From Allobosea sp. (lineage in GTDB: Bacteria > Pseudomonadota > Alphaproteobacteria > Rhizobiales > Beijerinckiaceae): a stretch of 64,000 nucleotides of DNA. The notes beneath the pieces were generated by a model. It saw nothing but the letters and a program-made list of their open reading frames with translations. It did not search any database and was not told the origin of the DNA. Positions 26,733-37,084 of this stretch are shown in pieces (the first letter of the stretch is position 1; each line of letters begins with the position of its first letter). The stretch lies in contig JAAEQB010000058.1 of NCBI GenBank assembly GCA_024231975.1, forward strand, positions 124,001 to 188,000, in the 5' to 3' direction. Made by a program: the position numbers and the translations under genes.

Positions 26733-27024
26733 CAACCCCTCCCAGAGACGCCCCGTCGGGATCACATCCGCGGGTATGGCGAGAGGTAGTCTGCAACAGC
26801 AGAGGCCTTTGAAATCATTATTTCTTTGTAATGTTTAGTTTTGTTTCACGGCCGTTTCACGGAACGCTGGCCGCCACGATTCCGGCGGTCCGGCCGCACT
26901 TGCCGGCGAAGCGTGGCCCTGTTTTCCGGGCGGCACAAGTCTTTCGCCGCCCGCCCCGGCTTGACGCCCACCCGTTTCCGCGCGACCTCCTCAACTCACA
27001 ACTGCAGCGCAGAGGAAGCGTGGG
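26733..27024. promoter_or_regulatory. Divergent promoter region of moxR unit and malic enzyme
   Basis: A 292-base gap between divergent genes. Two features stand out: an AT-rich inverted repeat CATTA-8-TAATG (26816-26833) and a direct repeat GTTTCACGG at 26843-26851 and 26854-26862, an 11-base period that places both copies on one face of the helix. Neither a clear -35/-10 pair nor a terminator is visible. Candidate operator for the malic enzyme gene or the moxR unit. Confidence 0.4.
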
Positions 27025-29319
27025 ATGGCTAAGAGCACCTTGTCGGCGGACCTTCGTTCGGGCGCGCTCGTCTACCACCGCCTTCCAAAGCCCGGTAAGC
27101 TTGAGATCCAGGCGACCAAGCCGCTCGGCAACCAGCGCGACCTGGCGCTGGCCTATTCGCCCGGCGTCGCCGCCGCCTGCGAGGCCATCGTCGAGGACCC
27201 GGCCGAGGCCGCCGAGCTGACCTCGCGCCAGAACCTCGTCGCCGTCATCACCAACGGCACGGCCGTGCTCGGCCTCGGCGACATCGGCCCGCTCGCCTCC
27301 AAGCCGGTGATGGAGGGCAAGGCCGTCCTGTTCAAGAAATTCGCCGGGATCGACTGCTTCGACATCGAGGTCGAGCAGAAGAACATCGAGAAATTCGTCG
27401 AGGTGGTCGCGGCGCTGGAGCCGACCTTCGGCGGCATCAATCTCGAGGACATCAAGGGCCCCGAATGCTTCGAGATCGAGGAGCAGCTCAAGGCCCGGAT
27501 GAACATCCCGGTCTTCCATGACGACCAGCACGGCACCGCGATCATCGTCAGCGCCGCGGTGCTGAACGGGCTCGATCTCGCCGGCAAGAAGATCGGGGAC
27601 GTCAAGATCGTCGTGTCGGGCGCCGGCGCAGCGGCGCTGGCCTGCCTCAATCTCCTCGTCTCGCTCGGCGCCCGCACGCAGAACATCTGGGTCACCGACC
27701 TCGACGGCGTGGTCTACAAGGGCCGCAACACGCTGATGGACCGCTGGAAGGAGGTCTATGCCCAGGAGACCGACGCCCGCACGCTCGCCGAGGTCATCCC
27801 CGGCGCCGACATCTTCCTCGGCCTCTCGGCCGCCGGCGTGCTGAAGCCGGAGATGGCCAAGGAGATGGCGCCGAGGCCGCTGATCCTGGCGCTCGCCAAT
27901 CCCTATCCGGAGATCATGCCGGAGGAGGCGCTGGCCGTCCGCCCGGACGCGATGATCTGCACGGGGCGCTCGGACTATCCGAACCAGGTCAACAACGTCC
28001 TGTGCTTCCCCTACATCTTCCGCGGCGCGCTCGACGTGCAGGCGACGACGATCAATGAGCCGATGAAGCTCGCGGCGGTGCGCGCCATCGCGGCGCTCGC
28101 CCGCGAGGCGACCTCGGACGTCGCGGCCCGCGCCTATGGCGGCGAGGCCTCGACCTTCGGCGCAAACTCGCTGATCCCCAACCCGTTCGATCCACGCCTG
28201 ATCCTGCGCATCGCGCCGGCAGTGGCGGAGGCGGCGATGGCGACCGGCGTCGCCAAGAAGCCGCTGATCGACCTGGAAGCCTATCGCGAGGACCTGTCGC
28301 GCTTCGTCTTCCGCTCCGGCTTCCTGATGAAGCCGCTCTTCGCCAAGGCCAAGGCCGATCCGAAGCGCGTGATCTACGCCGAGGGCGAGGATGAGCGCGT
28401 GCTGCGCGCCGCCCAGATCGCGATCGAGGAAGGCATGGCGATCCCGATCCTGATCGGCCGTCCCTCGGTGATCGAGACCCGCGTCAAGCGCTTCGGCCTG
28501 ACGATCCGCCCAGGCATCGATTGCGAGCTGATCAATCCCGAGGACGACCCGCGCTATCGCGACTACGTCCAGACCTATCTCGACATCGCCGGCCGGCGCG
28601 GCATCACGCCCGAGGCCGCCCGCTCGCTGGTGCGCACCAACAATACCGTGATCGCGGCACTCGCCGTCGCGCGCGGCGAAGCCGATGCGATGATCACTGG
28701 CCTTGAAGGCCGCTTCCTCTCGCGGCTGCGCCATATCCGCGACATCATCGGGCTGGAGCCCGGCGTCTGCGACATCGCGGCGATGACCTTGGTCATCACC
28801 AGCAAGGGCGCATTCTTCCTGGCCGATACCCATGTGAAGTACGATCCTACCGCCGAAGAGATCGCCGACATGACGATCCTCGCCGCAGGCCATGTCGAGC
28901 GCTTCGGCATCGCCCCGAAGATCGCTCTCCTGTCGCATTCGGACTTCGGCGCGGCCGACACGCCGAGCTCGATCAAGATGCGCAAGGCGGTCAAGCTGAT
29001 CCAGGAGCGCGCGCCGGAACTGGAATGCGACGGCGAGATGGAAGCCGACACCGCCCTCGTCGCGGCGATCCGTGACCGGGTGTTGCCGTCCTCGAAGCTG
29101 AAAGGCGTCGCCAACGTCCTGATCTTCCCCAACCTCGACGCGGCCAACATCGCCTACCAGTTCGCCAAAGTGCTGGGCGACGCGTTGCCAGTCGGTCCGA
29201 TCCTGATCGGCGCCGCCAAGCCGGTGCACATCCTCACCGGCAATGTGACGGCGCGCGGCGTGGTCAACATGACGGCGGTCGCGGTCGCGGAAGCGCAGGG
29301 ACGGGCAGCCGCCGGCTGA
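27025..29319 (+). CDS. maeB: NADP-dependent malic enzyme fused to phosphotransacetylase-like domain
   Basis: A 764-residue malic enzyme that decarboxylates malate to pyruvate, supplying NADPH and gluconeogenic pyruvate. The malic domain starts with YHRLPKPGKLEIQATKPL and LAYSPGVAAAC (~40-53); KFAGIDCFDIE, FHDDQHGTAI and VVSGAGAAALACLNLL (NAD(P)-binding, ~195-210) follow. From about residue 440 a phosphate acetyl/butyryl transferase-like domain runs to the end (VIYAEGEDERVLRAAQ, LILIGRPSVIE), a regulatory module in rhizobial DME and TME enzymes. Length fits that family. NADP versus NAD preference cannot be fixed by eye; TME-like is assumed. Ribosome site AGAGGAAG before the ATG. Confidence 0.93.
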   Translation: MAKSTLSADLRSGALVYHRLPKPGKLEIQATKPLGNQRDLALAYSPGVAAACEAIVEDPAEAAELTSRQNLVAVITNGTAVLGLGDIGPLASKPVMEGKAVLFKKFAGIDCFDIEVEQKNIEKFVEVVAALEPTFGGINLEDIKGPECFEIEEQLKARMNIPVFHDDQHGTAIIVSAAVLNGLDLAGKKIGDVKIVVSGAGAAALACLNLLVSLGARTQNIWVTDLDGVVYKGRNTLMDRWKEVYAQETDARTLAEVIPGADIFLGLSAAGVLKPEMAKEMAPRPLILALANPYPEIMPEEALAVRPDAMICTGRSDYPNQVNNVLCFPYIFRGALDVQATTINEPMKLAAVRAIAALAREATSDVAARAYGGEASTFGANSLIPNPFDPRLILRIAPAVAEAAMATGVAKKPLIDLEAYREDLSRFVFRSGFLMKPLFAKAKADPKRVIYAEGEDERVLRAAQIAIEEGMAIPILIGRPSVIETRVKRFGLTIRPGIDCELINPEDDPRYRDYVQTYLDIAGRRGITPEAARSLVRTNNTVIAALAVARGEADAMITGLEGRFLSRLRHIRDIIGLEPGVCDIAAMTLVITSKGAFFLADTHVKYDPTAEEIADMTILAAGHVERFGIAPKIALLSHSDFGAADTPSSIKMRKAVKLIQERAPELECDGEMEADTALVAAIRDRVLPSSKLKGVANVLIFPNLDAANIAYQFAKVLGDALPVGPILIGAAKPVHILTGNVTARGVVNMTAVAVAEAQGRAAAG

Positions 29320-29491
29320 CCTTGGGAGAGACTCCGCTCAAGTCGTTTCTGAGCCAGCTTTCGAAAGCGGGCCAGTGACTTAAGCTCAGCAGTTGATACC
29401 GGCTTTTCGCTCTTGGCGGGCGGCGCGCGATAGGCTCATACTTCGTTTCAGGAGCGGGAAAGGGGCCCGTGCGAAACGTCGGAGAGCGCTC

Positions 29492-31123
29492 ATGCGTGAG
29501 ATCCATCGTCAGTCCGGAATCCGGCGCGCCATCCGGCCGCTCGCGCTGGCGAGCGGCCTTTTTCTTGCGTTCGCAGGCTTTGCCGGCGCCGCCATGGCAC
29601 AGGTCGTGTTCCATCGCGGCAATGACGGCGACCCGGAGACGCTCGATTCGCACAAGACCTCGACGGTCAGCGAAGCCCATCTCCTGCGCGATCTCTCCGA
29701 AGGCCTGGTGATCCACCACATCAACGGCGAGGTCGTCCCCGGCGTCGCCGAGAGCTGGACGATGGCGCCGGACGGCAAGAGCTACACCTTCAGGCTGCGT
29801 GCCAACGCCAAATGGTCGAATGGCGACCCGGTCACGGCGAATGATTTCGTGTTCTCGTTCCGGCGCATGGTCAATCCGGAGACCGGGGCGAAATACGCCA
29901 ACATCCTCTACCCGATCCTCAACGCCGAGAAGATCAATAAGGCAGCCGACGGCGCCAGACTCGAGGATCTCGGCGTCAAGGCGATCGACGAGCGCACGCT
30001 CGAGATTTCGCTGGAGCGGCCGACACCCTATTTCCTCGAGCTGCTGACGCACCAGACCGGGCTGCCGGTCCATCCGGCTTCCGTCCAGAAATTCGGCAAG
30101 GACTTCGTCAAGCCGGAGAACTGGGTCTCGAACGGCGCCTACACGCTGAAGGAATTCGTGCCGAACTCGCATATCCGGCTGGAGAAGAACAAGAACTTCC
30201 ACGACGCCGCGAACGTCAAGATCGACACGGTCATCTACTATCCGACGCCCGACTTCTCGGCCGCCGCCCGCCGCTTCCAGGCCGGCGAGCTGCAGATGAC
30301 GTCGGACATTCCGGCCGACCAGGTCCAGCAATTGCGCGAAAAGCTCGGCAAGGATCAGGTCCGGATCTCGCCCTATCTCGGCACCTATTTCCTGATCATC
30401 AACACCGCCAAGAAGCCGTTCGACGACATCCGGGTGCGTCGCGCGCTGTCGATGGTGATCGATCGCGAATTCATCGCCGAGGAAATCTGGGGCGGCACCA
30501 TGCTGCCGGCCTATGGTGTGATTCCGCCGAATATCGGCAATTACGGCGAGCGCGCCGAAGCCGACTTCAAGGGCACTTCCCCGCTCGACCGCGAGGACGA
30601 GGCCAAGAAACTGCTCGCCGCTGCGGGCTTCGGGCCGGGCATGCCGCTCAGGGTCCAGCTGCGCTACAACACCACCGACAACAACCGCCGCACTGTCATC
30701 GCCATCGCCGAGCAGTGGAAGGCGATCGGCGTCGAGACCAGCTTCATCAACACTGACGGCAAGACGCATTTCGCCCTGCTGCGCGATGGCGGCGATTTCG
30801 ACATCGCTCGTTATGGCTGGATCGGCGACTATTCCGACCCGCAGAACTTCCTATTCCTGTTCCAGAGCGACAACACCGGCTTCAACTCCGGCAAGTACAA
30901 CAACCCGAAGTTCGATGCGCTGATGAAACAGGGCGCCGAAGAAATCGACATCGCCAAGCGCGCCGCGATCCTGCGCGAGGCGGACGCGATCCTCGCCGCC
31001 GAGGTGCCCTGGATCCCCGTGCTCTACTATTCCTCGAAGAACCTGGTCTCGCCGAAGGTGCAGGGCTTCCAGCAGAACCTGCGCGGTGCACTGCCGACGC
31101 GGTTCATGAGCCTGAAACCGTGA
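29492..31123 (+). CDS. Oligopeptide ABC transporter substrate-binding protein (OppA type)
   Basis: A 543-residue periplasmic binding protein of family 5. The ATG at 29492 is preceded by GGAGAG; earlier in-frame codons lack a ribosome site. The signal peptide ends at GAAMAQ (~35). OppA/MppA motifs: NDGDPETLDSHKTS, LLRDLSEGL, YTFRLRANAKWSNGDPVTANDFVFSFRR (about 93-120), YNTTDNNRR and YGWIGDYSDPQNFL near 430-445. It heads an importer operon: two permeases and a fused ATPase follow, after a 228-base gap filled with GC-rich repeat hairpins. Confidence 0.92.
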   Translation: MREIHRQSGIRRAIRPLALASGLFLAFAGFAGAAMAQVVFHRGNDGDPETLDSHKTSTVSEAHLLRDLSEGLVIHHINGEVVPGVAESWTMAPDGKSYTFRLRANAKWSNGDPVTANDFVFSFRRMVNPETGAKYANILYPILNAEKINKAADGARLEDLGVKAIDERTLEISLERPTPYFLELLTHQTGLPVHPASVQKFGKDFVKPENWVSNGAYTLKEFVPNSHIRLEKNKNFHDAANVKIDTVIYYPTPDFSAAARRFQAGELQMTSDIPADQVQQLREKLGKDQVRISPYLGTYFLIINTAKKPFDDIRVRRALSMVIDREFIAEEIWGGTMLPAYGVIPPNIGNYGERAEADFKGTSPLDREDEAKKLLAAAGFGPGMPLRVQLRYNTTDNNRRTVIAIAEQWKAIGVETSFINTDGKTHFALLRDGGDFDIARYGWIGDYSDPQNFLFLFQSDNTGFNSGKYNNPKFDALMKQGAEEIDIAKRAAILREADAILAAEVPWIPVLYYSSKNLVSPKVQGFQQNLRGALPTRFMSLKP

Positions 31124-31173
31124 TGGGATGCACGTCATGGGCGGGCTTGACCTACCGGACAAGCGCGACCTGC

Positions 31174-31322
31174 CCCCTCTCCCCCTGCGGGAGAGGGTTG
31201 GGGTGAGGGGTCTCGCGACGCTGATCATGTACTCAGGGCTGTCGCACCTCCCGAAGCTCCCAAGACTTGCGCGCCCCCTCATCCGGCCCTTCGGGCCACC
31301 TTCTCCCGCAAGGGGAGAAGGG
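31174..31322. repeat. GC-rich double hairpin repeat (CCCTCTCCC family), copy 1
   Basis: Two stem-loops: CCCTCTCCC...GGGAGAGGG near the start, and CTTCTCCC...GGGGAGAAG near 31310, with GGCCC-TT-CGGGCC between. Related elements occur at 39766-39898 and 62130-62229. It fills the space between the oppA-type gene and its permease genes and could stabilise the upstream mRNA end. Confidence 0.7.
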
Positions 31323-31351
31323 AAGGACGGCGCACACCCCGGCGCGATCTG

Positions 31352-32272
31352 ATGCTCACCTACATCCTGCGTCGTCTCATCGCCGCGATCCCGACCCTGT
31401 TCGTGATCGTGACGATCTCGTTCTTCCTGATGCGCGTCGCGCCGGGGGGGCCGTTCGATCTCGAACAGCCGCTCGAAGCCAAGGTGATGGAGAACCTGCG
31501 CCGCATCTACAAGCTCGACCAGCCGCTGTTCCAGCAATACCTGACTTATCTCGCTGCCCTGCTGCGCGGCGATTTCGGGCCGTCCTTCTATTTCCGCGAT
31601 TTCTCGATCGCCGAATTGTTCGCGCAGGGGCTGCCGGTCTCGATGCGCCTCGGCGCCTCGGCGCTGCTGCTGGCGCTTGCGATCGGCGGCCCGCTCGGCG
31701 CCCTCGCCGCCTTCCGCCAGAACGGCGCGGCCGATCATGCGGTGATCGGCTTCGCCACCGCCGGCATCACCATCCCGAACTTCGTCGTCGCACCGGTGCT
31801 GCAGATCGTCTTCGGGCTCACGCTCGCCTGGCTGCCGGTCGGCGGCTGGAATGGCGGCGCCTTCCGCAACAGCGTGCTGCCGGTCGTGACGCTCGCCCTG
31901 CCCCAGATCGCCGTGATCGCCCGGATGACGCGGGCTGCGATGATCGAGACCTTGCGCGCCAACCATATCCGTACGCTCAGGGCCCAGGGCCTCTCGACCA
32001 CGACGATCGCGCTGCATGCGGCGCGCGGCGCGGCGCTGCCGGTCGTCTCCTATCTCGGGCCGGCGGCGGCAAGCCTGCTGACCGGCTCGGTCGTGGTCGA
32101 GACGATCTTCGGCATTCCCGGGATCGGGCGCTATTTCGTCGAGGGCGCGCTCAATCGCGACTACACGCTGGTGATGGGCACGGTCGTCGTCGTCGCGATC
32201 TTCGTGCTGGTCTTCAACCTCGTGGTCGACATGCTCTATGCACTGCTCGACCCGCGCGTCAGGCTGGAGTGA
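31352..32272 (+). CDS. Oligopeptide ABC transporter permease (OppB type)
   Basis: A 306-residue permease. It begins with LTYILRRLIAAIPTLFVIVTISFFLMRVAPGGPFD, the OppB hallmark (quoted in parts: RRLIAAIPTLFVIV, MRVAPGGPFD), then YKLDQPLFQQY. BPD_transp_1 covers about 95-300 with the ATPase-docking loop ETLRANHIRTLRAQGL. The C-terminus is DMLYALLDPRVRLE. There is no strong ribosome site before the ATG; translation may be low or coupled to mRNA structure in the preceding repeat. The next permease gene starts three bases after its stop. Confidence 0.93.
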   Translation: MLTYILRRLIAAIPTLFVIVTISFFLMRVAPGGPFDLEQPLEAKVMENLRRIYKLDQPLFQQYLTYLAALLRGDFGPSFYFRDFSIAELFAQGLPVSMRLGASALLLALAIGGPLGALAAFRQNGAADHAVIGFATAGITIPNFVVAPVLQIVFGLTLAWLPVGGWNGGAFRNSVLPVVTLALPQIAVIARMTRAAMIETLRANHIRTLRAQGLSTTTIALHAARGAALPVVSYLGPAAASLLTGSVVVETIFGIPGIGRYFVEGALNRDYTLVMGTVVVVAIFVLVFNLVVDMLYALLDPRVRLE

Positions 32273-32275
32273 GCG

Positions 32276-33397
32276 ATGAGCGACGCTGCCGCCTGTCCCA
32301 CTCCACCCATCGGCCGCTCGCTCTGGCAGGACGCCCGCATCCGCCTGCTGCGCAACCGGGCCGCGGTGGCGAGCCTGATCGTGCTGGCGCTGATGACGCT
32401 GGCCTGCGCCTTCGGCCCGCTGCTGACCGGCCATCCCTACGACCGGGTCTATCAGGACTATGTCCGCGTCCCCGCCAGCCTTTCGGCCTATCCCAAGGCC
32501 GATGCCATTCCCGCCGCGGTGCAGCGCATCGCCTCCCGCATCAGGGCGACGCCGAGCGAGATCGTGGTGCAAGGTGACCGCATCAGACTGGTGCTGACCG
32601 CGCCGCGGCCGATCGACCAGCGCCTTCTGGTCTATTTCGACCGCTCCGACCAGTTCGGCACGCCGGTGATCACCGCCAATGAGCAGGAGGGCCGCCGCCT
32701 CAGTCTGGAGGTCCCGATCAAGCGCCAGTACTTCCTGTTCGGCACCGATTCGAATGGCCGCGACCTGCTCACCCGTACGCTGATCGCTGGCCGGGTCTCG
32801 CTCGCCATCGGCCTGCTCGCCACCGGCGTCGCGCTGGTGATCGGCGTCGCCTATGGCGCGACCGCCGGCTATCTCGGCGGGCGCATCGACATGGTGATGA
32901 TGCGCATCGTCGACGTGCTCTATTCCCTGCCCTTCATCTTCTTCGTCATCCTGCTCGTCGTCTTCTTCGGCCGGAACTTCATCCTGATGTTCCTCGCCGT
33001 CGGCGCGATCGAATGGCTCGACATGGCCCGCATCGTCCGCGGCCAGGCACTCTCGATCAGGCGGCAGGACTATGTGCTGGCGGCCGAGGCGCTCGGCGTC
33101 TCGACCGGCGGCATCCTCAGGCGCCATGTCATCCCCAACACGCTCGGACCGGTGATCGTCTATGTGACCCTGCTGGTGCCGAAGGTCATCCTGCTGGAGA
33201 GCTTCCTCTCCTTCCTCGGCCTCGGCGTGCAGGAGCCGATGACGAGCTGGGGCGTGCTGATCTCGGACGGCGCCCGCGCGATCCAAGCGACGCCGTGGAT
33301 GCTGATCTTCCCCGCCGCCTTCCTGGTGACGACGCTGTTCTCGCTCAACTTCCTCGGCGACGGCCTGCGCGACGCGCTCGATCCCAGGGATCGCTGA
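32276..33397 (+). CDS. Oligopeptide ABC transporter permease (OppC type) with long periplasmic insert
   Basis: A 373-residue second permease. After a first helix (~28-50) there is an insert of roughly 90 residues (about 60-150) before LFGTDSNGRDLLTRTLIAGRVSLAIG; ordinary OppC proteins of about 300 residues have a much shorter segment here. The insert is mostly polar and likely lies in the periplasm, a form I recognise from some alphaproteobacterial and YejE-like permeases. The BPD domain has the EAA loop RRQDYVLAAEALGVSTGGI and ends NFLGDGLRDALDPRDR. It is separated from the ATPase gene by one base. Confidence 0.92.
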   Translation: MSDAAACPTPPIGRSLWQDARIRLLRNRAAVASLIVLALMTLACAFGPLLTGHPYDRVYQDYVRVPASLSAYPKADAIPAAVQRIASRIRATPSEIVVQGDRIRLVLTAPRPIDQRLLVYFDRSDQFGTPVITANEQEGRRLSLEVPIKRQYFLFGTDSNGRDLLTRTLIAGRVSLAIGLLATGVALVIGVAYGATAGYLGGRIDMVMMRIVDVLYSLPFIFFVILLVVFFGRNFILMFLAVGAIEWLDMARIVRGQALSIRRQDYVLAAEALGVSTGGILRRHVIPNTLGPVIVYVTLLVPKVILLESFLSFLGLGVQEPMTSWGVLISDGARAIQATPWMLIFPAAFLVTTLFSLNFLGDGLRDALDPRDR

Positions 33398-33398
33398 G

Positions 33399-34991
<1,593 letters not shown>

Positions 34992-35000
34992 AACGAAAAA

Positions 35001-35064
35001 CGCCGCCTCGCTGGTGCGAAGCGGCGCCCTATCGGTGTCCGGCCAGGGGAGGCCACCGACACCG
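35001..35064. terminator. Tandem stem-loops after the oligopeptide operon
   Basis: CGCCGCCTCGC (35001) pairs with GCGAAGCGGCG (to 35026) with one mismatch, preceded by an A-rich run; a second stem CGGTGTC ... GACACCG spans 35033-35064 with an inner GGCC/GGCC pair. They lie between the stops of convergent genes and are followed by AT-rich DNA (GTATTGTTATTATCGC), fitting a strong bidirectional termination zone. Confidence 0.65.
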
Positions 35065-35136
35065 GCTAGAGTATTGTTATTATCGCATTTTCTCTACGCG
35101 AACCGATATCCACTTCGCTCGAAAATGCTCTGACCA

Positions 35137-36252
35137 TCAGTTCTCGACATAGCTGATCTTGCCGTCCGCGCCCTTCTTCCAAGTGTAGACGGTGTAGTCG
35201 AGATTGGTGCGGTCGCCCTTCTTGTCATAGGACATGTCGCCGAGCACGGTCTTGAAGGTCATGCCCGAATGCATCGCGGCGGCGACCTTCTTCGGATCGA
35301 GCGATTTCGCCTGCTCGGCCGCCTGCTTCATGATCTGGACCGCGGCATAGGAGTAGAGCGTGTAGGCCTCGGGATTGATGCCCTTGGCCTCGAAGCGCTT
35401 GACCACCTCGGCCGCCGCGGCACGCTTGCGCGGATCCGGCGGGAAGGTCATCAGCGTGCCTTCGGTGCCCGGGCCGCCGATGACGGCGTATTCGTCGGAG
35501 GTGATGCCGTCGGCACCCATCACCACCGTCGTCAGGCCCTGGTCACGCATCTGGCGGACGATCAGGCCGAGCTCGGTGTGCAGCCCGCCCCAATAGAGCA
35601 GGTCTGCCTTGGCCGCTTTGACTTTCGAGACCAGCGCCGAGAAGTCCTTCTCGCCGGTGTTGACGCCCTCATAAAGCGCTTCCTTGATGCCGGCGGCGTG
35701 CAGGCCCTTGCGGGTCTCGTCGGCAAGGCCTTGGCCGTAGGTCGTCTTGTCATGGACGACGACGATGACCTTGCCCTTGAAGGTCTTGGCGATATGGCCG
35801 GAAGCGACAACGCCCTGCTGGTCGTCGCGGCCGCAGGTGCGGAAGACGTTCCACAGGCCGCGCTCGGTGATCTTCGGATTGGTCGCGGACGGGCTGATCA
35901 TCAGCATGCCGTTCTCGGCGTAGACCTCCGAGGCCGGCATGGTCACGCCGGAGTTGAAGTGGCCGACGACGAGCTTGACGCCGTCGCCGACGAATTTGTT
36001 GGCGACCGAGACGCCCTGCTTGGGATCGCCGACATCGTCGCCACTCGAGAGCACGATCGTCTGGCCGAGGATGCCGCCGGCGGCATTGATGTCGGCCACC
36101 GCCTGCTCGACCCCGTTCTTCAACTGCGCCCCGAAGGCGGCGCTCGCGCCGGTCATCGGCCCGACGACACCGAGCTTCACCTGCGCCAGCGCCGCGCCTT
36201 GCGACATCGCGAGCGCGCCTGCGGCGAGCATCGCGATCAGATTGGTCCTCAT
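35137..36252 (-). CDS. Branched-chain amino acid type ABC transporter binding protein (orphan LivJ/K)
   Basis: A 371-residue periplasmic protein of the LIV-binding family. Signal peptide to about residue 23 (MSQGAALAQ), then VKLGVVGPMTGASAAFGAQ, the family opening. Further motifs: VVGHFNSGVTMPASEVYAE, SPSATNPKITERGLWNVFRTCGRDDQQG and TTYGQGLADETRKG. GGAGGAGAACGGAG precedes the ATG. No permease or ATPase gene accompanies it, so it must use a transporter encoded elsewhere or that at 50829-54188. It is divergent from a CGNR regulator gene. Confidence 0.92.
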   Translation of the reverse strand: MRTNLIAMLAAGALAMSQGAALAQVKLGVVGPMTGASAAFGAQLKNGVEQAVADINAAGGILGQTIVLSSGDDVGDPKQGVSVANKFVGDGVKLVVGHFNSGVTMPASEVYAENGMLMISPSATNPKITERGLWNVFRTCGRDDQQGVVASGHIAKTFKGKVIVVVHDKTTYGQGLADETRKGLHAAGIKEALYEGVNTGEKDFSALVSKVKAAKADLLYWGGLHTELGLIVRQMRDQGLTTVVMGADGITSDEYAVIGGPGTEGTLMTFPPDPRKRAAAAEVVKRFEAKGINPEAYTLYSYAAVQIMKQAAEQAKSLDPKKVAAAMHSGMTFKTVLGDMSYDKKGDRTNLDYTVYTWKKGADGKISYVEN

Positions 36253-36304
36253 CTCCGTTCTCCTCCACGGTCCAAGCCGTGGCCGGACGCTACGTCGCTT
36301 GCTT

Positions 36305-36332
36305 TAACCTGTAAATCTAAGATAGCTGGTTA
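36305..36332. promoter_or_regulatory. Inverted repeat in the livK/CGNR divergent gap
   Basis: TAACC (36305-36309) and GGTTA (36328-36332) form a dyad around AT-rich DNA (TGTAAATCTAAGATAG), ending two bases before the CGNR start codon. The gap is only 81 bases, so this dyad could control both genes. Protein assignment is inference. Confidence 0.35.
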
Positions 36333-36333
36333 C

Positions 36334-36981
36334 ATGACCATCGATCGCACAGGCGGCCCCAGCCGCGCCGGCTCCTTGCCGCTCGTCGCCAGCGAGCTCG
36401 CCTTCGACTTCACCAACACCACCTCGGACCGCGACGGCCCGAACCAGCTCGAGCATCTGCGCGAGGGGCGCGACGTCGTGATCTGGGCGCGGCATGCCAA
36501 GGTGATCAGCGACAGCGACCGCGATGCGGCCTTGGCTGCGGTCGAGGCGGATGCCGCGCTGGCGGCGCGCCTCCTCGCCGAGGCACTGGATCTGCGCGAC
36601 ACGATCTACCGGATCGGCGTCGCGCTCAGCCGGCGCCAACCGCCGGCGGAGGAAGACCGTGCGCGGTTGGCCAGCGTCCATGCGCACTGCCTGGCCTGCG
36701 CCAAGCTTTCGCCCTTCGGCGACGGCTTCGTCTGGCGCTGGGACGCCGGGCAGACGCTAAGCGAGGCGATCCGCGGGCCGATCGCTCTGTCTGCTCTGAC
36801 CGTGCTGACCCAGCAGAACCTCGCCCGTATCAAGCAATGCGAGGGCGACCATTGCGGCTGGCTGTTCTTCGACACCACCAAGAACCGGCTGCGGCGCTGG
36901 TGCGAGATGGCGGTCTGCGGCAACCGCGCCAAGGTCCGCGCCTTCCGCCAGCGCCATTTCGAGGCGAAGACGGTCACCTAG
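36334..36981 (+). CDS. CGNR zinc finger / ABATE domain protein, putative regulator
   Basis: A 215-residue protein. The N-terminal ABATE domain starts LVASELAFDFTNT and runs to about 150; it is a putative stress/ligand-sensing domain. The C-terminal zinc finger has Cys169 and Cys174 (CEGDHC) and Cys190 and Cys195 (CEMAVCGNR), with the name-giving CGNR followed by a basic stretch (AKVRAFRQRHF). Such proteins are thought to bind DNA. The gene is divergent from the orphan LIV-type binding-protein gene with a dyad between, so control of that gene is a reasonable guess. Confidence 0.9.
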   Translation: MTIDRTGGPSRAGSLPLVASELAFDFTNTTSDRDGPNQLEHLREGRDVVIWARHAKVISDSDRDAALAAVEADAALAARLLAEALDLRDTIYRIGVALSRRQPPAEEDRARLASVHAHCLACAKLSPFGDGFVWRWDAGQTLSEAIRGPIALSALTVLTQQNLARIKQCEGDHCGWLFFDTTKNRLRRWCEMAVCGNRAKVRAFRQRHFEAKTVT

Positions 36982-37084
36982 CGTCGCCCTGCATCCGACG
37001 CCGGTCGGCAAGCCGGCATGATATCTCGCCTCGCGGGCCGAGCTCGGCTACGAAGGTTCGTCCTTCCCGCATGAGACCATCCCC

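Noticed and set aside
26857..29229. 790-residue minus-strand open frame opposite malic enzyme
   Set aside because: Same reason: antisense shadow of a clear enzyme gene with shadow-type composition.
29357..29368. GCTTTCGAAAGC palindrome downstream of malic enzyme, as terminator
   Set aside because: A fully self-complementary 12-mer has no loop and no T tract, and no second element supports it.
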